Shown: positions 1 through 5,392 of the stretch, in pieces
Layout: each line of letters begins with the position of its first letter
How positions within the stretch are numbered: the first letter of the stretch is position 1
NCBI GenBank assembly: GCA_030635565.1
Contig: DAOVYP010000143.1
Coordinates: 1-6,234 of the forward strand
Source of the DNA: Spirochaeta sp.
Lineage (GTDB): Bacteria; Spirochaetota; Spirochaetia; DSM-2461
Length of the DNA stretch: 6,234 nt
Reading direction: 5' to 3'
Made by a program: the position numbers and the translations under genes
Notes under the pieces: model-generated
Databases searched by the model: none
The model's input: the letters and a program-made list of their open reading frames with translations, nothing else
What the model was told of the DNA's origin: nothing

Positions 1-1
1 G

Positions 2-601
2 GCGGCAGCCGTTGTTATTTCAGTTAAAGAAAAGAGCGCTTCAGGTTCTATTCGCTGTGATTCCGGGATGAACGCTTTAAGCTGGCTTGAGGCCATGGGG
101 CCGCTGCTTGATGATTTCGGCGGTCATCCCCAGGCCGGCGGATTCCGCATCCCCAGTGACAAAATCGGGGAGCTTACACGGTTGACCAGTAAATGGCTTG
201 ATGCATCATCCCACGCTCCGGTTGAGAGTGAGACCCTCACCGTGGATGCGGAACTGTCTCACGAAGAGTTTATCCGCCTGGGGCCTGAGGGGCTGGAGAA
301 CCTTCTGGAGCGCCTTGAACCTTACGGCGAGGGGTTCAGGCCTCTCACATTCCTTACCCGGTCGGTGAAGATTTTCCAGGCTGAACTGGTGGGTAAACCG
401 AAGAACAATCACCTTAAACTCCTGGTGTCCCTCGGTTCCAACAGGTGGCCGGCCCTCTGGTGGGACGGCGCCGAACGGTACGGTACCGTCATCAGGAAAG
501 ACGCCGAAGTGGATCTGGTATATCGTGTGGATCGTGACCGCTGGCGCGGTGCCGAGGCCCGACGGCTGACCATTCTGGAGGCTTCCCCGTGCAGCTTGTA
601 G
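2..601 (+). CDS. recJ: Single-stranded-DNA-specific exonuclease RecJ, C-terminal part (5' truncated by window edge)
   Basis: RecJ is a 5'-to-3' single-strand DNA exonuclease of the DHH phosphoesterase family, acting in the cytoplasm in RecF-pathway recombination, mismatch repair and base excision repair. Only the last 199 residues are in the window; the reading frame is open from base 2, so the DHH catalytic domain lies upstream. Visible residues 1-70 fit the end of the DHHA1 domain: a hydrophobic strand (AAAVVISV), a GS-x-R element and the substrate-binding FGGH motif at visible residues 39-42, followed by AGGF where AAG is more usual. Residues 78-199 fit the RecJ OB-type domain, with LEPYGEG (105-111; family form LEPFGxGN) and HLKL (137-140). 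The M at base 68 is internal, not the start. The stop (TAG 599-601) lies inside the next gene, so the two are probably cotranscribed and coupled. The family call rests on motifs only; confidence is high. Confidence 0.88.
   Translation, partial: AAAVVISVKEKSASGSIRCDSGMNALSWLEAMGPLLDDFGGHPQAGGFRIPSDKIGELTRLTSKWLDASSHAPVESETLTVDAELSHEEFIRLGPEGLENLLERLEPYGEGFRPLTFLTRSVKIFQAELVGKPKNNHLKLLVSLGSNRWPALWWDGAERYGTVIRKDAEVDLVYRVDRDRWRGAEARRLTILEASPCSL
577..581 (+). promoter_or_regulatory. Shine-Dalgarno GGAGG for the M23 peptidase gene
   Basis: GGAGG lies inside the last codons of recJ, with 7 nt between it and the GTG at 589. This spacing is ideal and decides the GTG start, because no better-placed ATG precedes the hydrophobic signal sequence. 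Confidence 0.8.
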
Positions 602-1572
602 TATCCGGTAATCGTGACTTCAATTCGAGTACATTCTTCCGATTCCGGGCCTTTATCCTGTCAAGCTGCCTGATTCTCACCACGGTCGGGATTCTATCGG
701 CGGCGGAACCCGTTCTGTTCGCCGACGACTTTATCGAGCCGGGTGGAGTCGTTCAGGCTGTCATCACCGGCGATCCCATGGATAATCTTTCGGTTTCCCT
801 CCAGGATACCCGGAATCGGACACTGAGCCGCAGTGAAGGTTTTCTCTGGCGGAGTCCCGCCGGCAGGTCGATTTCGGTGGCCCTTCTGGGGATTCCATCG
901 ACCGTCACTCCCGGCCGCTATACGCTGGTGATGAATGCCGATCAGGGAAGGGCCGAGTGGCGCCTGGAGAGATCCATAACGGTTACCGACGTGGTTTTTC
1001 CCGAGCAGGTGATCTTCCTGAGCGACAAGATGAACAACCTGTACACCGATGAATCCGAAAGGAAAAAATCCGAAGCCAGGAAACTCTGGGCGATACTGAC
1101 AGCTTTCAACAAGACGGCGATTCATCATACGGAATCCCTGATCGAACCCCTGGCAGAAGGAGTCCCCACCGCCGGTTTCGGCGATCGGCGCCGCTACCAT
1201 ATACCCGATGGATCGGAAACCTCATCAGTACATTTCGGATTGGATCTCTGGGCCGAGCTTGGTACGCCTGTGAAGGCCTCGGGCCGCGGACGTATCGTCC
1301 TGGCAACCGAAAGGTATCTGACGGGCAACACCGTGATTATCGAACATCTGCCCGGTGTTTACAGCCTGTACTACCATATGGACTCCATAAACGTCCGTGA
1401 GGGCGAGATGGTGAACCAGGGAGACAGGATAGGCACTGTCGGTGAAACGGGCTTCGCAACCGGGGAACATCTGCATTGGGAACTGCGGGTGGGAGCCACG
1501 CCGGTTAATCCCGAACCATTCCTCGATGCCCCCCTTCTTGACACGAATGAGATAACGGGTAAGATGAAATAG
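589..1572 (+). CDS. Secreted M23 (LytM-type) zinc metallopeptidase with N-terminal beta domain
   Basis: The 327-aa protein is predicted to be exported and to cut peptide cross-links in peptidoglycan. A charged N-terminus is followed by a hydrophobic stretch (about residues 21-38) and an SAAEP segment, which reads as a signal peptide cleaved near residue 39. Residues 41-134 look like an all-beta, Ig-like domain of the kind that precedes M23 domains. Residues 145-180 are charged and may form a helical linker. The M23 domain occupies about 190-312 and has a complete active site: H215-x3-D219 (HFGLD) and H296 as zinc ligands, with H263 (YYHM) and H294 (in GEHLHWEL) as catalytic histidines, so I expect an active enzyme. 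The GTG start is supported by GGAGG 7 nt upstream and overlaps recJ by 13 bp, implying an operon. Whether it acts in division, growth or around periplasmic structures cannot be read from the sequence. Confidence 0.9.
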   Translation: MQLVVSGNRDFNSSTFFRFRAFILSSCLILTTVGILSAAEPVLFADDFIEPGGVVQAVITGDPMDNLSVSLQDTRNRTLSRSEGFLWRSPAGRSISVALLGIPSTVTPGRYTLVMNADQGRAEWRLERSITVTDVVFPEQVIFLSDKMNNLYTDESERKKSEARKLWAILTAFNKTAIHHTESLIEPLAEGVPTAGFGDRRRYHIPDGSETSSVHFGLDLWAELGTPVKASGRGRIVLATERYLTGNTVIIEHLPGVYSLYYHMDSINVREGEMVNQGDRIGTVGETGFATGEHLHWELRVGATPVNPEPFLDAPLLDTNEITGKMK

Positions 1573-1638
1573 CATTTTTCAGTACAGGAAACGCGCCTTC
1601 GGCTCGTATACTGCGTCGGGAAATTGCTCGGAATGCTC

Positions 1639-1656
1639 GTGTACTTGCCGGTACAC
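1639..1656 (+). repeat. Perfect inverted repeat (6-bp arms, 6-nt loop) in the rpsU leader
   Basis: The arms GTGTAC (1639-1644) and GTACAC (1651-1656) are exact reverse complements around TTGCCG. The outer GC (1635-1636) could also pair with GC (1660-1661) across a small internal loop. No T-tract follows, so it does not look like an intrinsic terminator. It may be an RNA hairpin of the leader, a DNA-binding operator, or part of a dispersed repeat. Confidence 0.5.
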
Positions 1657-1733
1657 TGTGCTTCATGTGCATTTCCCTTCTTGTCTACGAACCGAATCCA
1701 TCGTTTCCGGCACGATTGAAATCAATATGCAAA

Positions 1734-1744
1734 GGGAGGTGATT
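1734..1744 (+). promoter_or_regulatory. Very strong Shine-Dalgarno of rpsU
   Basis: The stretch GGAGGTGAT (1735-1743) is complementary over nine consecutive bases to the usual 3' end of bacterial 16S rRNA. With 9 nt between the last G of GGAGG and base 1749, it points to the ATC at 1749-1751 as the initiation codon. It sets the rpsU start because an in-frame TAA (1746-1748) blocks anything upstream. Confidence 0.85.
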
Positions 1745-1748
1745 CTAA

Positions 1749-1958
1749 ATCGCCTATATCCGTATCAGTGAAGATGAACCCCTTGAAAAAGCCATCAAAC
1801 GCTTCAAGCGCATGGTTGAGAAAGAGGGTATCATCCGGGAATACAAGCGGCGGGAGTACTTTGAGAAGCCTTCCACCATCAAGAACCGGAAGAAGAAAGC
1901 CCTTGAGCGTAAGCAGCTGAAGAAGATTCGCAAAGCTCAGAGTCAGAACCGTTATTAA
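1749..1958 (+). CDS. rpsU: 30S ribosomal protein bS21, with non-canonical ATC start codon
   Basis: bS21 is a small, basic 30S subunit protein that sits near the 3' end of 16S rRNA and helps translation initiation. The 69-residue product begins (M)[18 protein letters not shown] and continues with the [23 protein letters not shown] core and a lysine/arginine-rich tail, the full normal length and pattern of the family. The codon before the conserved AYIRI is ATC at 1749-1751. The codon before that is TAA, and no in-frame ATG, GTG or TTG occurs until ATG at 1812 (residue 22), which would delete the first conserved third. The ATC sits correctly behind a nine-base Shine-Dalgarno. I therefore call ATC as the start; a base error (ATG read as ATC) is the main alternative. 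The gene is easily missed by standard start-codon rules. It is followed 36 nt later by an intrinsic terminator. Confidence 0.9.
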   Translation: MAYIRISEDEPLEKAIKRFKRMVEKEGIIREYKRREYFEKPSTIKNRKKKALERKQLKKIRKAQSQNRY

Positions 1959-1994
1959 GGTTCATTCTGTTTCAATGCCGCATCCCGGCTATGT

Positions 1995-2022
1995 AAACCC
2001 GATCTCCCGATCGGGTTTTCTT
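1995..2022 (+). terminator. Rho-independent terminator downstream of rpsU
   Basis: A perfect 10-bp stem, AAACCCGATC (1995-2004) and GATCGGGTTT (2009-2018), encloses the tetraloop TCCC, and TTTT-C-TT follows from 2016. It lies 36 nt after the rpsU stop and should end the rpsU transcript before the rhodanese gene. Because the stem is also A-rich on its 5' side, it might work weakly on the other strand, but no gene ends there on that strand. Confidence 0.85.
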
Positions 2023-2042
2023 ATGCCTTGCGAATCGTTATC

Positions 2043-2468
2043 ATGTGGCACAATATGCCCTTAGATCCGATTTACGCCGGTGTCGTTACAATTCCCCTCC
2101 TCCTGTTGATTATCCTGCTGCTGGTAAGCCGTATCCGGCACCGGATTCTGACCGGCCGGGAAATGCTGCATCTGATAGGTCAGAGTCAATATGAGTACAT
2201 CCTGATTGATATCCGCAGCAGCAGTGAGTTCGAAACAGGGCATATCCTGAACGCTCAGAATGTACCCTTCCCGGAATGCCTCGGATACATGCCGACGGAG
2301 AATATGTTCGAAAAAATTTTTGTCTACGGACAAAGCCGACACAGTGCGCGAATTGTCGCGAAGATGCTGGATAAAACCGGTTATTTCAATGTGACGTTTT
2401 ACGGTGCGTTTCGCGGCTGGAGAGGGCCTGTAACAACGACCCGGGCCGATAATGAGGAACAGTCATGA
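2043..2468 (+). CDS. Membrane-anchored rhodanese-fold protein lacking the catalytic cysteine
   Basis: Residue numbers count from a TTG at 2028 that is also in frame. A short N-terminus leads into one transmembrane helix (about residues 15-34, IPLLLLIILLLV). The RIRHR segment just after it suggests the soluble domain faces the cytoplasm. Residues about 43-134 form a rhodanese domain with LIDIRSSSEF (D61, R63), GHI (71-73) and a final GAFRGW. The active-site loop, normally VYC-x-x-G-x-R-S, reads VYGQSRHSAR, with G101 where the sulfur-carrying cysteine should be. Sulfur transfer is therefore unlikely, and a binding or scaffold role is my inference. C84 lies outside the loop. I chose ATG 2043 over TTG 2028 and ATG 2055, but none has a recognisable Shine-Dalgarno and the terminator ends only about 20 nt upstream, so the start is uncertain. 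The stop overlaps the next start (ATGA), which indicates translational coupling. Confidence 0.8.
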   Translation: MWHNMPLDPIYAGVVTIPLLLLIILLLVSRIRHRILTGREMLHLIGQSQYEYILIDIRSSSEFETGHILNAQNVPFPECLGYMPTENMFEKIFVYGQSRHSARIVAKMLDKTGYFNVTFYGAFRGWRGPVTTTRADNEEQS

Positions 2469-5392
2469 AAGATAATTATATAAACCGTGGATTCGAGACT
2501 CTGTCGGTGGATTCTCTGGACGAATACCGTTCAAAAGGAATCCATCTCCGTCATCAGTCCACCGGAGCGGAAATATACAAGGTTGACGCCGATGATTCGG
2601 AGAATCTCTTTTCCTTTACATTCCGTACACCTCCCTCCGATCATACCGGTGTACCTCACATTCTCGAGCACGCCGTCCTCTGCGGCTCCGAGCGTTACCC
2701 CCTGAAAGATCCGTTTCTCGTGCTCCTGAAAGGGAGCGCCCATACGTTTCTCAACGCAATGACCTATCCGGACAAGACCGTATATCCGGCTGCCAGTACG
2801 GTGAAGGCGGATTTTCTGAACCTTCTGCGGGTTTACGGCGATGCGGTGTTCTTTCCTCAGTTGAAAAAAGAAGCTTTCGAGCAGGAAGGGCACAGGCTGG
2901 AGTTTGATGATGATGGGAAACTGGTTCGGGCAGGTATCGTTCTCAATGAGATGAAGGGAAGTTACTCCTCGGCCGAGTCGGTGGCCGGCGACTGGACTCT
3001 TCGCTCACTGTTCCCCGATTCCCCCTACAGTTGGGATTCGGGAGGTGACCCCGAGCACATTCCTTCACTGACTTACGAGGCGTTCAAGACTTTTCATGAA
3101 AACTGGTACCACCCGTCCAACGCCAGGATTTTCCTCTACGGTAATCATGATCTGGATGAGGTATTGAGGATTCTCGACGGTGAGTTTCTCTCCCGCTTCA
3201 CTCGCCGGGACATACCTTCCGACCTTCCGTTACAATCCCGCTGGGATCGACCCCGCAGGATGGAAACAGGCTGGCCGGCGGCTCCCGGTGAACCGGTGGA
3301 GAAGAAATCCACTATCAGCCTCAACTGGCTCTGGGGGAAATCAACCGATCCGGATGCTGCCCTTTCGGCCCAGATTCTTTCATTCATCCTCCTGGGGCAT
3401 AGTGGTTCACCTCTGCAGAAGGCCATCGTCGACAGCGGGCTGGGGGAAGACCTCTCTCCCGTCAGCGGGCTGGAAACGGATCTGAAGCAGATGATATTTT
3501 CCGCCGCCGTCAGGGGCACCGATCCCGGGCTTCGTGACGATTTCGAGAATATCGTTACCGAATCACTGGAGAAACTGGTGAGAAACGGATTGGATTCCGA
3601 TCTCGTGGAAGGAGCCCTTCGTTCCGTCGAGTTCCGTGCCCGGGAAATCCGGGGCGGTTCTCCTTTCGGCATGCGCCTGATGAGAAGGGCTCTGCGGGGT
3701 TGGCTGCACGACCGGCCGCCCCTGGAAAGCCTGGCTTTCGAAGCCCCGATGACAAAGCTCCGCCGTCAAGTGAAACCGGGTTTCTTCGAAAACATCATCC
3801 GCAGTGAACTTCTGGAAAATACCCACCGGTCCACTGTGGTGGTGATACCGGATTCAGAACTGCAGGGACGGCGGGATGCTGATGAACGCCGTAATCTCGA
3901 TGCACTGCAGAAGTCCATGGGGAATCCGAATTCGCTGAATGCATCCCTTGAAATGCTCAAGGTATTTCAGGACAGTCCGGACAGCCCCGAGGATCTGGCC
4001 CGGATTCCCTTCCTGTCCCGGGACGATCTCCCTGGAGACGTACGCTTGATACCACTGGATGAAGGCCGGCATGGAGAAATTAACTGGTACAGGCACGATA
4101 CATTTGCAAATGGCGTAGCCTATCTGGAGATGGCATTCGATATGGATGGCCTTGATCCTGAACTGCAGCCCTGGATGCCTCTCTTCGGCAGAGCTATTAT
4201 CGACATGGGACTGCCCGGGATGGCCCATGATGAAGTGGCCCGGGAGCTGGCGATGAAAACCGGCGGACTTGGCTGCTCACTGGAGGCCGCCCCGGTGCAC
4301 CCCGATGCCGGCGGCGCTGTGAGACGTCATCTCTTCGTGCATCTCAAGGCCCTGATTCACCAGTGGGATGAAGCTCTGGATATAACCCTGCGCCTATTGC
4401 TGTCGGCTGATTTCTCCGATGTGGACAGGATTGGTGATCTGCTCCTTGAACTTCGCAACGATTACCGTTCCGCCGTGGTACCATCGGGGCACGTGTTTGC
4501 GGCTTTGCGGGCATCGGCAAAGCATTCTTCGGCGGCTTCCTGGGAAGATTTGTGGTACGGCATCGGGCAGCTTCGCTTTCTCCAGGACCTGTCGGACGGT
4601 AAAAACGGGGCGGCCAGGGCCTCACAGGCCTTGATAACGATTCGTGACAATCTGTTACGGAGGGGGAATCTATCTCTTGTGGTCACGTCCGATCCGGATG
4701 CGGCCGGGGCTGCACTGGGTAAAGTGCTGAAGATGGCCGATTCCCTTGAAGTCGGTAAACCTTCCGATAGCGGAGAGCCGCCGCTGTTCCGGCATGAAAC
4801 CGTCGGTGAAACCCTGTCCGCCGCCTCGGCGGTCTCCTTTTCGGCTCTGAGCCTGCCGGCTCCAATCCTGGGAACTAAGGAGCATGCCTATACGGGACTG
4901 CTGGCTCATATCCTGAGAACCGGTTATCTGTGGGAAAATATCCGGATGAAAGGCGGTGCATACGGTGCTTTTGCTTCCCTCTCCGGGCTTGAGGGGACGT
5001 TCACATTCAGTACGTACCGGGATCCGATGATCGTCTCTTCCCTTTCATCATTCCGGAGCTCTCTGGAATGGGCGCATGAAGAATTGGATGATGATACGGT
5101 CAATATGGCCGTTATCGGGTCGGTCGGTAAGGAACTGCGGCCTCTTTCTCCGGGTGAGCGCGGTTTCATCGCCTTCAAGTGGAGGCTCTACGGTATTACC
5201 GATGAGATCCGTCAGAACCGGAGAACTTATCAGCTGAAAGCCAAAGCCGACAGTCTACGCCGTGAGGCCGCGGTTCTGCTCGGGAAATGGGAACAGCGGT
5301 CAGTATCGGTGATCGCCGGTGCCGAAGCCCTGGATGAAGCCGCTGCGGAATCTCCCGAACTGGCGGAATCACGGATCGTACTGCCTTCCTAG
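2465..5392 (+). CDS. M16C zinc metallopeptidase (presequence protease / falcilysin type)
   Basis: The 975-aa protein is a full-length single-chain member of peptidase subfamily M16C, whose two homologous halves enclose a chamber that degrades unfolded peptides. The N-terminal half carries the inverted zinc motif HILEH (H65, catalytic E68, H69), followed by the family segment around LCGSERYPLKDPF and the third zinc ligand E162 in LNEMKG. The middle (about 470-720) fits the M16C-associated domain, including an EDLARIPFLSRDDLPGDV stretch. The C-terminal half keeps R827 and Y833 in RMKGGAYGAF, the Arg/Tyr pair that binds substrate in PreP. All key residues are present, so it should be active. No signal peptide is seen, so it is probably cytoplasmic. 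The ATG start overlaps the rhodanese stop by 4 bp and has GAGGAAC (2454-2460) at good spacing. In bacteria the physiological substrates are not well defined; peptide turnover is the family-based guess. Confidence 0.93.
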   Translation: MKDNYINRGFETLSVDSLDEYRSKGIHLRHQSTGAEIYKVDADDSENLFSFTFRTPPSDHTGVPHILEHAVLCGSERYPLKDPFLVLLKGSAHTFLNAMTYPDKTVYPAASTVKADFLNLLRVYGDAVFFPQLKKEAFEQEGHRLEFDDDGKLVRAGIVLNEMKGSYSSAESVAGDWTLRSLFPDSPYSWDSGGDPEHIPSLTYEAFKTFHENWYHPSNARIFLYGNHDLDEVLRILDGEFLSRFTRRDIPSDLPLQSRWDRPRRMETGWPAAPGEPVEKKSTISLNWLWGKSTDPDAALSAQILSFILLGHSGSPLQKAIVDSGLGEDLSPVSGLETDLKQMIFSAAVRGTDPGLRDDFENIVTESLEKLVRNGLDSDLVEGALRSVEFRAREIRGGSPFGMRLMRRALRGWLHDRPPLESLAFEAPMTKLRRQVKPGFFENIIRSELLENTHRSTVVVIPDSELQGRRDADERRNLDALQKSMGNPNSLNASLEMLKVFQDSPDSPEDLARIPFLSRDDLPGDVRLIPLDEGRHGEINWYRHDTFANGVAYLEMAFDMDGLDPELQPWMPLFGRAIIDMGLPGMAHDEVARELAMKTGGLGCSLEAAPVHPDAGGAVRRHLFVHLKALIHQWDEALDITLRLLLSADFSDVDRIGDLLLELRNDYRSAVVPSGHVFAALRASAKHSSAASWEDLWYGIGQLRFLQDLSDGKNGAARASQALITIRDNLLRRGNLSLVVTSDPDAAGAALGKVLKMADSLEVGKPSDSGEPPLFRHETVGETLSAASAVSFSALSLPAPILGTKEHAYTGLLAHILRTGYLWENIRMKGGAYGAFASLSGLEGTFTFSTYRDPMIVSSLSSFRSSLEWAHEELDDDTVNMAVIGSVGKELRPLSPGERGFIAFKWRLYGITDEIRQNRRTYQLKAKADSLRREAAVLLGKWEQRSVSVIAGAEALDEAAAESPELAESRIVLPS

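Larger units (their letters stand above)
1573..1748 (+). promoter_or_regulatory. Putative structured leader / regulatory region upstream of rpsU
   Basis: This 176-bp gap has no convincing ORF on either strand. It holds a perfect 6-bp inverted repeat, GTGTAC-(TTGCCG)-GTACAC, at 1639-1656. A second small hairpin, ATCGT-(TTCCGGC)-ACGAT, lies at 1700-1716, just before the Shine-Dalgarno. The segment starting GCTCGTATACTGC (1602) is repeated imperfectly 33 bp later as GCTCGTGTACTTGC (1635). A TATACT hexamer at 1607-1612 could be a -10 element, but no good -35 sits at the right distance. No intrinsic terminator is visible after the M23 gene, so rpsU could be read from upstream, from its own promoter here, or both. 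A regulatory role is inference from the gap length, the hairpins and the odd rpsU start. Confidence 0.4.

Noticed and set aside
2..67. Treating base 68 as the true start of the first gene
   Set aside because: The frame continues upstream without a stop, and those residues match the DHHA1 region of RecJ, so the gene is truncated by the window edge.
694..1200. Long open frame on the minus strand opposite the M23 gene
   Set aside because: It has no Shine-Dalgarno or recognisable motif and lies wholly antisense to a gene with a complete catalytic site; it is a codon-bias shadow.
1607..1612. TATACT as a firm sigma-70 promoter for rpsU
   Set aside because: The hexamer is good, but no acceptable -35 lies 16-18 bp upstream, so it is noted only within the leader description.
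1812..1958. ATG at 1812 as the start of rpsU
   Set aside because: It would remove 21 residues that match the conserved bS21 N-terminus, and it has no Shine-Dalgarno at the right distance, whereas ATC 1749 has an excellent one.
1956..2468. In-frame readthrough or fusion of rpsU with the rhodanese gene
   Set aside because: The frame stays open after the rpsU TAA all the way to the rhodanese stop, but 23 open codons are not improbable by chance, and a strong terminator lies between the genes.
3145..3672. Antisense and alternative-frame open stretches within the M16C gene
   Set aside because: Low-complexity Arg/Ser/Pro-rich translations without motifs are typical of shadows of a moderately GC-rich coding sequence.
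5195..5370. Intrinsic terminator for the minus-strand DUF4105 gene within the end of the M16C gene
   Set aside because: I found no stem followed by a T-tract on the minus strand there.
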